Shown one piece after another: positions 7,699-15,739 of a DNA stretch of 26,780 nucleotides. This DNA comes from Paenochrobactrum pullorum (lineage in GTDB: Bacteria; Pseudomonadota; Alphaproteobacteria; Rhizobiales; Rhizobiaceae). Position 1 is the stretch's first letter. The number at the start of each line of letters is the position of its first letter. The stretch is taken from assembly GCF_041929845.1 (NCBI RefSeq), contig NZ_JBHEEH010000022.1:1-26780 (forward strand), in the 5' to 3' direction. The position numbers and the translations under genes were made by a program. Below the pieces are notes generated by a model. It worked only from the letters and a program-made list of their open reading frames with translations. It was not told the DNA's origin and did not search any database.

Positions 7699-8880
7699 TT
7701 AAGCTTGAAAAAATGATAAAACATCAGGTGTATATTGTGCCAAAAGCTCCGGCAGCGGTTCACAACCCAGCCCCGGCATATCCGGAATGGCTAAATATCC
7801 CTCATCATCAAGTTGCCAGCGTGTTGCAGTCAAACGGTCGACATAGGCGCTACCGCCGATATATTCGACCAGATCGCAGTCGTAAATAGCGGAAGACAGC
7901 TGCAGATCTGCAGCCAGTCCCAGAGCCGTATTCCAACCATGTCCGATATAACGAATGCCGAATTCCTGCGCCATCCATGCAATACGGCGTTGCTCGCTGA
8001 TGCCACCAACCTTGGTCACATCCGGCTGAATAATATCAAAAGCACCACGCACCAACCAAGGCGTGAAAGACTGGCGCCGGGTCAATACTTCACCGCCGGA
8101 AATCGGCACCGGACTTTGACGACGCAATTCGACAAAATCATCTATCGCATCCGGTTTGAGCGCTTCTTCAAACCAGCCGACATTATAATCGGCTAGCATT
8201 TTGGATGTATTGAGTGCCCATTTCAAACCATTTGGCCAGTAAGCATCACTGGCACCCGCATCAACCAGCAATTGCGCATCATCTCCCACAGCCTTGCGTG
8301 CAGCTGCAATAATAGCCCGGTCATTGCGTGCATCACCGGTACGCCCAAAAGGACCCCATCCAATTTTAAAGGCCTTAAAGCCCTGCTCGCGATGTGGAGC
8401 TAAGATAGTTTCCATCTTGTCAGGTGCATCCATCAATAAAGAGCAATAAGGCTGAACACGGTCACGGTAGCGCCCCCCCAGAAGCCTACCGACAGACAAA
8501 CCAGTTGCTTTACCCAGAATGTCCCACAGTGCCATATCGATGCCGCTGATCGCATGAGTGATCGAACCGCCGCGCCCCATCCAAAATGTGTTCTGATGCA
8601 GCTTTTCTGATACCCGCTCCGGCTCCAGTGCATTCTCACCAAGTAGCAGCGGCTCAAGCACTTCCATAGTTGCCTGCACCAGCGCACCATTGGTAAAAAC
8701 ACTGCCATAACCGGAAAGACCGCAATCTGTATGCACTGCAATCAGCGCATGAATACTGTCTTTAGCTTTAATCTCATGGCTCCAGCCACCTTGCGGGCTT
8801 TCACCAAATAAAGGGGCAACACGCACCGCAGTAATACGGGCAGACGAAGACCTATCTGTGCTGCTTTGTTGTTTGAGCAT
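7699..8880 (-). CDS. Enolase-superfamily protein (mandelate racemase/MLE type), paralog 1
   Basis: A 393-aa enzyme of the mandelate racemase-type enolase superfamily, members of which abstract a proton alpha to a carboxylate, most often to dehydrate sugar acids. Likely magnesium ligands are D207 (LLVDAG), E238 (GWFEEAL) and E264 (PISGGE). The base side has K172 in AFKIGWGPFGR; the first Lys of the usual K-x-K is Ala. The Asp-His dyad is probably D287 (IIQPDVTKVGG) and H314 (IGHGWNT). The dyad favours a dehydratase over a dipeptide epimerase. AGGAA eight bases before the ATG supports the start. It heads the leftward operon with SDR 2 and the FAH protein, under operator 2. A second paralog is at 11545. 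Confidence 0.92.
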   Translation of the reverse strand: MLKQQSSTDRSSSARITAVRVAPLFGESPQGGWSHEIKAKDSIHALIAVHTDCGLSGYGSVFTNGALVQATMEVLEPLLLGENALEPERVSEKLHQNTFWMGRGGSITHAISGIDMALWDILGKATGLSVGRLLGGRYRDRVQPYCSLLMDAPDKMETILAPHREQGFKAFKIGWGPFGRTGDARNDRAIIAAARKAVGDDAQLLVDAGASDAYWPNGLKWALNTSKMLADYNVGWFEEALKPDAIDDFVELRRQSPVPISGGEVLTRRQSFTPWLVRGAFDIIQPDVTKVGGISEQRRIAWMAQEFGIRYIGHGWNTALGLAADLQLSSAIYDCDLVEYIGGSAYVDRLTATRWQLDDEGYLAIPDMPGLGCEPLPELLAQYTPDVLSFFQA

Positions 8881-8930
8881 GAATGCGTTCCTAGTGTTTC
8901 AGAAATTTTGATTTTAAGAAATGAGTCACC

Positions 8931-8963
8931 TTGACATAATCAATATCGTATACAATCATGCGA
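8931..8963. promoter_or_regulatory. GntR-family operator 2 with promoter, between divergent operons
   Basis: The operator is at 8946-8963 (TCGTATA-CAAT-CATGCGA), 15 of 18 bases identical to operator 1. TTGACA at 8931-8936 is a clear -35 for the rightward genes; a -10 must lie within the operator (AATCAT at 17-base spacing, or TACAAT at an atypical 14). The site also sits about 65 bases upstream of the leftward enolase gene. A start codon at 8921 for the rightward gene would translate through promoter and operator, so the later start at 8990 is preferred. Confidence 0.75.
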
Positions 8964-8989
8964 AACAAGACTATTTTGCAGAGGCAGCC

Positions 8990-10030
8990 ATGGACAACAC
9001 AGCTATTAAAAGTCGTATCACGTGTAATATTGATTTTGACAAAATCGGACGGCAGGCAAGCTACGCGCGCGCGCCGCTCTCGCGAAACAATTCAGGCTGG
9101 GGAACAATGGAAATCCCCATTATCTGCGTAAAAAACGGCAACGGCCCTACAGTCCTGCTCACGGGCGGTGTCCATGGTGATGAATATGAGGGGCAGATTG
9201 CGATTTCTGATTTAGCCCGCCGTCTAAAACCTGAAGAGGTACAAGGCCGCGTCATTATGATGCCAGCGGTCAATATGCCGGCCGTGCTTGCCGACACGCG
9301 TCTTTCACCTATTGATGGCTGGGATATTAACCGCTGCTTTCCCGGTGATCCACGCGGTACATTCAGCCAGATGCTGGCTCATTTTATGGATAGTTTCATT
9401 CTGCCGATGGTTGATATCTCGGTAGATATGCACACCGCCGGTCACTCCAATGACTCGTTTCCCTCCACCAACATGCATTACTTAAACGATTCGGCGATGC
9501 GGGCAAAAACAATGGCCGCAGCTGAAGCCTTTGGTGCGCCATTTAATGTGGTATTTGCCGGCGTAGATGAAGGTGCAACCTTTACCTCATGCGTCGAACG
9601 CCGAAATATTATTTCACTTGGTACAGAGTTAGGTGGCTGGGGACGCGTCAATATTGACGGTGTACGCATTGGAAAACGCGGAATTCTCAATATTCTCAAA
9701 CATATGAATGTTGTAGAAGGCACACCGGAAACAGATCAAAAAGACGGCTCTGCCGGTACGCGTCACATGATGGTCAATTCCCCGGATGTCTATATTTTCA
9801 CACCGCGCGGTGGTCTTTATGAACCTGCCCATAATGTGGGTGAAAAAGTCCGTGCCGGTGACATTGCCGGATGGTTACATTTCGTTGAAGATATTGATCA
9901 CGAGCCCATTGTTCTGCACTATCAACGAGACGGCATTTTATGGTTTGGCGCAGGTCCGGGACGTGTAACCCGTGGCGATACAGTTGGCGTTGTCATGTCA
10001 GACTATGATGACCGCTGGAATGGGAATTGA
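8990..10030 (+). CDS. Zinc-dependent deacylase, AstE/AspA family, DoeB-like
   Basis: A 346-aa M14-related metallodeacylase. Zinc ligands are H62 and E65 in GGVHGDEYEG and H148 in DMHTAG, with the catalytic glutamate probably E213 in GTELGG. The N-terminal pattern (ITCNIDFDKIG, LTGGVHGDEYEG, NRCFPGDPRGT) is strongly reminiscent of DoeB, the N-acetyl-L-2,4-diaminobutyrate deacetylase of ectoine degradation. No ectoine hydrolase (DoeA) is visible, so the substrate is probably a different N-acyl or amide compound. The start at 8990 is supported by AGAGG five bases upstream and avoids the operator. It is the first gene of a rightward operon, followed after one base by the M81 gene. Cytoplasmic; no signal peptide. 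Confidence 0.88.
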   Translation: MDNTAIKSRITCNIDFDKIGRQASYARAPLSRNNSGWGTMEIPIICVKNGNGPTVLLTGGVHGDEYEGQIAISDLARRLKPEEVQGRVIMMPAVNMPAVLADTRLSPIDGWDINRCFPGDPRGTFSQMLAHFMDSFILPMVDISVDMHTAGHSNDSFPSTNMHYLNDSAMRAKTMAAAEAFGAPFNVVFAGVDEGATFTSCVERRNIISLGTELGGWGRVNIDGVRIGKRGILNILKHMNVVEGTPETDQKDGSAGTRHMMVNSPDVYIFTPRGGLYEPAHNVGEKVRAGDIAGWLHFVEDIDHEPIVLHYQRDGILWFGAGPGRVTRGDTVGVVMSDYDDRWNGN

Positions 10031-10031
10031 A

Positions 10032-11534
10032 ATGAATACTGAACCAATGACATCGGTCTTAATCGTCGAATGTATGCAAGAAATATCTTCCTTCAATCCT
10101 GTGCAGTCCGATTATGAACTGTTCCATATTGAAAAAGGCGAGGAACTTTTTCAGCATCGTGGACGCAATACAGCAATTGGTGGTGCATTATCCGTGTTGG
10201 AAAAACACCATCATATCAAAATTATCCCAACTATGGCGGCCAGAGCCGACAGTGCAGGTATTCTATCTGCTGATGGCTGGCAGTGTTTATCGGCTGAAAT
10301 TCTTACAGCCGTGCGCCAGAATATTGATCAAGCAGATGCGGTTTATGTCAGTTTGCATGGCGCCATGGGCGCTGTCGGAGAGGCAGACCCGGAAGGTGAA
10401 CTGCTGCTGCAAATCCGCGCCATGGCCGGAAAAGATAAGCCAATTGTCACATCACTCGACTTGCATGGTATTTTGACCGAAAAAATGATCCGTCAAGTGG
10501 ACGGCATTACAATCTACCATACCTATCCGCATGTGGATTTTGCCGACACCGGCATGCGTGCCGCATCCTTGCTGCTCAATCGCTTAGCGGCACGTAAACC
10601 AGCGACTATCGTCCGCACGGTTATTCCTGCTCTTGTACGCGGCGATGAACTGATTACCGAAACCGGTTTTTATGGTGAATTGATCCGCGAATGCAAAAAG
10701 CTGGAACAAGATGGAACCGTACTTGCAGCGGGTATTATGATCGGCAACCCATTTACCGATGCACCGGAGCTTTGCACACAAGTTATTCTTGTGACCGAGA
10801 ATGAAACTCAAGGACAGTCTTTGGCCAATCAACTTGCCAGCCGCTTCTGGGAACAGCGCGAGCGAATGCAAGGGCAGCTGATTGCCCTGCCCGAGGCTAT
10901 TGAAGAAGCCCGCACTATGCATGGCTCTGTGGTTTTTACTGACGCGGCTGATGCCACATCATCAGGTGCAAGCGGTGACTCCAATGCCATTCTTAAAGCC
11001 TTGCAACAAGGGCAATATCAAGGCCGCGTATTGGCACAAATTGTCGATCCAGAAGCTGCAAAAGCTGCACATCAGGCAGGTGTTAACAGCACCATAACAA
11101 TCAGTATCGGCGGCAAAATGGATGCTGCACGTTTCACACCCATACAGGTGACAGCAAAAGTCAAACTATTATCTGATGGACGTACCAAACTTGAGACAAT
11201 GAAAACACCGCTTAATGGCGGGCTTTCTGCTGTACTCGAATTTGATAATTTCACTGTTGTTGTTCTCAGCCTGCCAGCCATGCTATTTGACCGTTCTCTT
11301 TATTATTCCAATGGCCTGAACCCTGCTGATTTTGATCTGATCGTGGTGAAATCACCCCATACCGAACATCATATGTACGATGCGTGGGTCAGCCGTAATT
11401 TCAATATCGATGCGCCTGGTTCCACCTCTGCGGATTTAAAGAGCCTTGGACATACAATCTGCCAGCGTCCTATGTTCCCGCTCGATCCTCTCACAGCTTT
11501 TAAACCCGAAGCAAAAATCTATCGACGCGAGTAA
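10032..11534 (+). CDS. M81-family metallopeptidase-like protein (MlrC-like)
   Basis: A 500-aa protein of the M81/MlrC family, named after the enzyme of microcystin breakdown; most relatives are uncharacterised and often sit beside peptide-type ABC transporters. It shows SLHGAMG, the metal pair D143-x-H145 in SLDLHG and H167 in IYHTYPHVD, spaced as in the family as I recall it, and GDSNAILKAL in the C-terminal half. The N-terminal motif usually written HETNTFxP reads QEISSFNP here, so a normally conserved His is Gln. I chose the ATG at 10032, one base after the deacylase stop; an ATG at 10047 is possible. No signal peptide, so it should act on imported material in the cytoplasm. It presumably hydrolyses an amide or peptide-like bond together with the deacylase. 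Confidence 0.9.
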   Translation: MNTEPMTSVLIVECMQEISSFNPVQSDYELFHIEKGEELFQHRGRNTAIGGALSVLEKHHHIKIIPTMAARADSAGILSADGWQCLSAEILTAVRQNIDQADAVYVSLHGAMGAVGEADPEGELLLQIRAMAGKDKPIVTSLDLHGILTEKMIRQVDGITIYHTYPHVDFADTGMRAASLLLNRLAARKPATIVRTVIPALVRGDELITETGFYGELIRECKKLEQDGTVLAAGIMIGNPFTDAPELCTQVILVTENETQGQSLANQLASRFWEQRERMQGQLIALPEAIEEARTMHGSVVFTDAADATSSGASGDSNAILKALQQGQYQGRVLAQIVDPEAAKAAHQAGVNSTITISIGGKMDAARFTPIQVTAKVKLLSDGRTKLETMKTPLNGGLSAVLEFDNFTVVVLSLPAMLFDRSLYYSNGLNPADFDLIVVKSPHTEHHMYDAWVSRNFNIDAPGSTSADLKSLGHTICQRPMFPLDPLTAFKPEAKIYRRE

Positions 11535-11544
11535 TGGTATTGAC

Positions 11545-12720
11545 ATGAAAATTGAAACAGTTGACCTGTTCTATCTATCCATGCCGATTGTAACGGAAGA
11601 GGCAGATGGAAGTCAGGACGCATTATTAGTGCGCGTTACGGCCGGTGGCTTCACCGGCTGGGGTGAATGTGAGGCAGCTCCGCTGCCTTCAATCGCGGCC
11701 TTTGTCTGCCCCAAATCTCACGGTGTCTGCCGTCCGGTGCAAGAATCCATCATCGGTCAAAGACTTGATGACATTAGTGATATTGCCCGTATTTCTGTTC
11801 TCGCCAATTATAATTCCATGGATCTTCTGCAAGCACCGCATACGCTTTCAGGCATTGAAATGGCCTTATGGGATTTATTGGGTAGAAGGCTTGACGCACC
11901 AGCATGGAGCCTGCTCGGCCATCAAAAATCCTGCGATAAAATACCTTATGCATCGCTTCTTTTTGGCGATACCCCTCAACAAACATTTGAAAGGGCGCGT
12001 ACTGCCTGCCATCAAGGGTTTCGCGCCGCAAAATTCGGTTGGGGGCCAATCGGCCGCACAACAGCGGCAGATGACGGGGCACATTTTACAGCTGCACGTG
12101 AAGGGCTTGGAGCAGAAAGTGACCTGATGGTTGATGTCGGTCAAATTTTTGGCGAAGATGTGGATGCCGCCGCCGCACGCCTCTCCTTCATGGATGAAGC
12201 ACGAATACGCTGGTTTGAAGAACCGTTTGAGGCGGGTGCTCTAGCCGCTTATGCTGATTTGGCAAACCGTCCGGCCAATGTCCGTATCGCAGGCGGAGAA
12301 GCGGCCCATAATTATCATATGGCCGAACATCTCATGACCTATGGCCAGATCGGCTATATCCAGATTGATTGCGGCCGTATCGGTGGTTTGGGACCAGCAC
12401 AAAGAGTCGCCAACACAGCCAAAGCACGCGGCATTCCTTATGTTAATCACACTTTCACCTCCCATCTGGCTCTATCAGCTTCCTTGCAGCCTTTTGCCGG
12501 ATTTCAGGATGATTATATTTGCGAATATCCGGCTGCACCAAAACAACTGGCGCTAGACATCACACGCAACCACATCACGCCCGATGCAAACGGCTATATC
12601 CGTGCACCTGAGACAGCAGGACTTGGCATGGAGATTGCCACCGATCAGCTAAAACCTTATCTGGTTGAAACTGAAATCAAGGTTGGGAATCAAATTATTT
12701 ATCAAACCCCGACCCTATAA
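11545..12720 (+). CDS. Enolase-superfamily protein (mandelate racemase/MLE type), paralog 2
   Basis: A 391-aa paralog of the 7699-8880 protein. It shares the active-site stretch K-x-GWGPxGR: K163 in RAAKFGWGPIGR, again with Ala in place of the first Lys of K-x-K. Likely metal ligands are D197 (LMVDVG), E225 (WFEEPF) and E252 (RIAGGE), with D275 (IQIDCGRIGG) and a His in YVNHTFTSH for the acid/base dyad. I placed the start at 11545 (MKIETVDLFYL), where family homology begins; an in-frame upstream start would overlap the M81 gene by ~90 bases. It is the third gene of the operon led by the deacylase and is ended by the terminator at 12725. Two such paralogs in one locus suggest two dehydrations or two stereoisomers. 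Confidence 0.92.
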   Translation: MKIETVDLFYLSMPIVTEEADGSQDALLVRVTAGGFTGWGECEAAPLPSIAAFVCPKSHGVCRPVQESIIGQRLDDISDIARISVLANYNSMDLLQAPHTLSGIEMALWDLLGRRLDAPAWSLLGHQKSCDKIPYASLLFGDTPQQTFERARTACHQGFRAAKFGWGPIGRTTAADDGAHFTAAREGLGAESDLMVDVGQIFGEDVDAAAARLSFMDEARIRWFEEPFEAGALAAYADLANRPANVRIAGGEAAHNYHMAEHLMTYGQIGYIQIDCGRIGGLGPAQRVANTAKARGIPYVNHTFTSHLALSASLQPFAGFQDDYICEYPAAPKQLALDITRNHITPDANGYIRAPETAGLGMEIATDQLKPYLVETEIKVGNQIIYQTPTL

Positions 12721-12724
12721 AGAT

Positions 12725-12750
12725 AAAGGCCGGTAAAACCGGCCTTTTTT
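12725..12750 (+). terminator. Terminator overlapping the stop codon of the convergent ATPase gene
   Basis: A 10-bp perfect stem AAAGGCCGGT (12725-12734) with 12738-12747, AAA loop and T6 ends the deacylase-M81-enolase operon. The TAA of the leftward ATPase gene (12749-12751) is read from the same T tract, so the 3' ends of the two operons overlap at this element. Confidence 0.88.
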
Positions 12751-13720
12751 AGTGTTCTAATGGAAAATGACATGCTGCCTGATGAGTGGCGCTTGAAATT
12801 GCGCTCATCGGTGGCGCAACGCTTTTACAAATATCTTTTGCTATCGAACAGCGGGTATGAAACCGGCATCCCGAAGGTGGATTTGCCGGGCTCGGCAGAT
12901 CACCTTTAAGAGCTGCAAAACGTGTTTTTCCTTTATTACGAGACGGAGATGAATTCAGTAATGCAGCAGTATAAGGATGTGCCGGATGATTAAAAATCTC
13001 ATGCTTCGAGCCGGTTTCCACCACTTGACCTAAATACATTACCATCGCCCGATCCGAAATATGACGGATAACACCCAAATCATGGCTGATGAACAGATAG
13101 GTCAGATTAAGGTTTTGTTTGAGATCATGTAAAAGATTGAGAATTTGCGCCTGAATGGAAACATCAAGTGCAGATGTTGCTTCATCACACACGACAAACC
13201 GCGGTTTAAGCGCCAATGCGCGCGCAATACAAATACGCTGGCGTTGCCCGCCCGAGAACTCATGCACAAAACGGACCGCGTGATAACTGGCTAAACCAAC
13301 AAGATCCAGCAGCTCATTCAAACGCTTTTGCCGGTCAGCCCCACTATAGCCACCATGTATGATCAACGGTTCTGTAATCAGCTCACCAACTGTCATACGT
13401 GGGTTGAGCGAGCCGAACGGATCTTGAAAAATAATCTGCATATCGCTTCGAAGCGCACGCATTTGCGATGAATTCAGGCTTTTAAGTTCAGTGCCTTCAA
13501 ATTCAACTTGCCCGCCGGTTGCTTCCAGCAGCCGTAATACCATTCGCCCTAATGTGGTTTTACCACAACCACTCTCCCCCACCACGCCCAATGTTTCACC
13601 TTGATGAATGGTGAAGGATACATCATCAACAGCCCTGACAACACGCTGTTTTGATAAAAACCCGCCACCAGAGCGAAATTCTTTACGCAGGCCTTCAACA
13701 CGTAACAAAGGTGATGTCAT
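12749..13720 (-). CDS. ABC transporter ATP-binding protein, DppF/OppF type
   Basis: A 323-aa ATPase subunit of the peptide-type importer. Walker A is GESGCGKT (48-55), the signature is FSGGQRQRICIARAL, Walker B is FVVCDEATSALD, and the switch His is in ISHDLGV. The C-terminal oligopeptide-transporter extension (HPYTAALL, then GCRFHTRCSIAKDICK) has the cysteine cluster common to this subfamily. The start overlaps the stop of the preceding ATPase gene by ATGA. It works with the 13717-14703 subunit and the permeases at 3457-5302. Confidence 0.95.
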   Translation of the reverse strand: MTSPLLRVEGLRKEFRSGGGFLSKQRVVRAVDDVSFTIHQGETLGVVGESGCGKTTLGRMVLRLLEATGGQVEFEGTELKSLNSSQMRALRSDMQIIFQDPFGSLNPRMTVGELITEPLIIHGGYSGADRQKRLNELLDLVGLASYHAVRFVHEFSGGQRQRICIARALALKPRFVVCDEATSALDVSIQAQILNLLHDLKQNLNLTYLFISHDLGVIRHISDRAMVMYLGQVVETGSKHEIFNHPAHPYTAALLNSSPSRNKGKTRFAALKGDLPSPANPPSGCRFHTRCSIAKDICKSVAPPMSAISSATHQAACHFPLEH

Positions 13721-14703
13721 GATGGAATGTCCGCTGTCATTTGTTTAATATCTCTGATGCAAGCACTTAAATGTCCCGCACTGCATTCAACTAGAGGCGG
13801 CAAAGCTTCACGGCAAGCCGGCATGGCCAGCGAGCAGCGCGGCTCAAAGCGGCAGCCGGGCGGCTGATCAAAAGGCGGTGGCACGGTTCCTGGAATTGCA
13901 TACAGTCTGTCGGTATCAACTTCACTGGATGGAATGCTGGCAAGAAGCCCACGCGTATAAGGATGGGCAGCTGTCTCAAACACTTCCATCGCTTTTGCCG
14001 CCTCAACTACTCGTCCCGCATACATAATCAAAACACGGTCAGCAAAAGAAGACATCACACCCAGATCATGGGTAATCATGATTGTGCCCATGCGATACTC
14101 TTCTTGGAGATCTTGCAGTAATTCAAGAATTTGCGCCTGAATTGTAACGTCTAATGCTGTTGTCGGTTCATCCGCAATCAAAACCCGTGGCTGACAGGCC
14201 AATGCCATCGCAATCATTGCACGCTGTCGCATACCACCCGACATCTGGTGCGGATAATCATCCACACGCTGTGCGGGAGCCGGAATACCAACACGACCCA
14301 GCGCATCAATCGCTCTGACGCGCGCAAGCCTTCGACTTAAACCTTCATGTCGCGTGACAGTTTCAATGATCTGTTCGCCAACTGTCAAGACCGGATTAAG
14401 CGCTGTCATCGGCTCCTGAAAAATCATCGAGATCGAACTGCCACGAATTTCTTCATAGCGCTTTTCACTCGTTTGGAGCAAATCCTCACCCATTAACAAC
14501 ATCTTGTCAGCGGTTATTTTTGCCTGTTTAGGCAACAACCGCATAATGGCCAGTGATGAAACACTCTTGCCACTGCCGGATTCACCAACAATGCCGACGA
14601 CCTCGCCTTCATGTAGCGTCAGCGAAATGCCATTAACAATAGGCAAGCCACCTATAGAAACAGTAAGATTAGCAACATCCAATAGTAGCGGTTTTCGGGT
14701 CAT
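13717..14703 (-). CDS. ABC transporter ATP-binding protein, DppD/OppD type
   Basis: A 328-aa ATPase subunit. Walker A is GESGSGKS (40-47), the signature is MSGGMRQRAMIAMAL, Walker B is VLIADEPTTALD, and the switch His is in ITHDLGV. The C-terminal extension has HPYTRGLLASIPS and PGCRFEPRCSLAMPACRE, a cysteine pattern usual for DppD-type ATPases. It is the first gene of a two-gene leftward operon with the DppF-type partner (4-bp ATGA overlap). The ribosome binding site before the ATG is weak. Operator 3 lies 33 bases upstream, which ties this operon to the transporter genes 9 kb away. Confidence 0.95.
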   Translation of the reverse strand: MTRKPLLLDVANLTVSIGGLPIVNGISLTLHEGEVVGIVGESGSGKSVSSLAIMRLLPKQAKITADKMLLMGEDLLQTSEKRYEEIRGSSISMIFQEPMTALNPVLTVGEQIIETVTRHEGLSRRLARVRAIDALGRVGIPAPAQRVDDYPHQMSGGMRQRAMIAMALACQPRVLIADEPTTALDVTIQAQILELLQDLQEEYRMGTIMITHDLGVMSSFADRVLIMYAGRVVEAAKAMEVFETAAHPYTRGLLASIPSSEVDTDRLYAIPGTVPPPFDQPPGCRFEPRCSLAMPACREALPPLVECSAGHLSACIRDIKQMTADIPS

Positions 14704-14735
14704 ATGCGCGGCTCAATCAGGTCAACATTCACATA

Positions 14736-14770
14736 TCGTATACTATTATACAAAATGAACGGTAGGTCAA
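14736..14770 (-). promoter_or_regulatory. GntR-family operator 3 and promoter of the ATPase operon
   Basis: The operator is at 14736-14753 (TCGTATA-CTAT-TATACAA), one arm position off the perfect palindrome. Reading leftwards, TTGACC (14770-14765) and TATAAT (14750-14745) are promoter-like; their spacing is 14 bases, shorter than ideal, while a 17-base spacing gives AATAGT. In either case the -10 lies inside the operator, as at the other two sites. Confidence 0.75.
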
Positions 14771-14913
14771 TAAACAAACTCACCCCATCCAACTTTCCGC
14801 CTTATGTGTATGATCGCTGCGTTTGAATTTGTAAAAACGCTCTTAAATCATTAGGCACATTTAGACGACAAGACCTGGTCTTGCACCGGTTGTGTTCCGG
14901 TCTATCTCTCATG

Positions 14914-15138
14914 TTATGCGGCTTTTTTCTCAAATGCCACCGGCGATTTCCAGCCGAGTGTTGAATGTCTACGGCGTGGATTATAAAAGCCATTTATATA
15001 TTCGAAGATTGCGACCTCAACATCCCGCCTTGTTTGCCAGTGCCTCCGCCATATCAACTCCGCCTTTAATGATTTAAAGAAACTTTCTACTGCGGAGTTA
15101 TCGAAACAATTACCTTTCCCGCTCATGGATGGCAGCAA
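14914..15138 (-). pseudogene. IS3-family transposase OrfB, C-terminal remnant
   Basis: About 70 residues match the end of IS3-type OrfB (rve integrase core): SMSGKGNCFDNSAVESFFKSLKAEL, containing the last acidic residue of the DDE triad, and FYNPRRRHSTLGWKSPVAFE. Everything upstream of about 15136 is lost and replaced by the IS110-type remnant. The outer IS end is probably at 14876, where the sequence TGGTCTTGCACCGGTTGT begins in IS3 fashion with TG; this is an inference because the partner end is absent. Confidence 0.85.
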
Positions 15139-15204
15139 TTGGTGTTTGAGCAGTAACTTTTGATAATTATGAGCGCAATATTGGCTCCCACGGATGCCCT
15201 TGAG

Positions 15205-15738
15205 TCAAGCGGCAATTTGGTTCTGATTGATCTCTCTGAACCTCCGGATGATGATGCCGAAGACTTCACGAGCAATGTATCGTTTGAGACAGCGAATGGC
15301 TTCCAGTTTTGAGTGGCCCTCAGCCGTACGTCTGGCGACATAATCTTTGGTCTTTGGATCCAGCCGCAATCGTCCAATTGCAATGATATGGAGCGCGCTG
15401 TTCGCAGCACGGTCGCCCCCTCGGTTCAATCGGTATCGTATTGTTTTACCTGACGATGCAGGAACGGGGCAAACGCCACATAACGCAGCAAAGCTGGCCT
15501 CTGATCGCAACCGCTCAGGATTGTCACCTGCAGTCAGCAGAAGTTGGGCCGTGCTATTCAGTCCGATTGAGTGACATGCGATTAATTCTGGTGCCAGTTC
15601 TTTGACGATAGCCTGAATCATATCGTCAAGATCAGCGACTTCATCATGCAGTTCGAGATATCGGCGTGCCAGTGATTTAAGTGCGATTTTATAGGATCCT
15701 TCAACATCGCGATACCCAGTCAAATCTGGCCGCCAAGC
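15205..15738 (-). pseudogene. IS110-family transposase, C-terminal remnant
   Basis: About 178 residues of the C-terminal Transposase_20 part of IS110: HSIGLNSTAQLLLTAGDNP, FAALCGVCPVPASSGKT, RYRLNRGGDRAANSALH, and RRTAEGHSKLEAIRCLKRY. The N-terminal DEDD catalytic domain is missing. Homology ends at AWRPDLTG (15738), where the IS3-type fragment on the other strand begins. The open frame to 15879 upstream of this is antisense to that fragment and is not part of the gene. Confidence 0.88.
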
Positions 15739-15739
15739 T

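Noticed and set aside
8921..8989. Upstream start adding 23 residues to the deacylase
   Set aside because: The extension would be read from the promoter and operator, and the ATG at 8990 has a proper ribosome binding site and matches family start position.
14869..14883. CAAGACC-T-GGTCTTG palindrome near the IS3-type end
   Set aside because: It probably arises by chance where the IS end begins; no neighbouring gene would use it.
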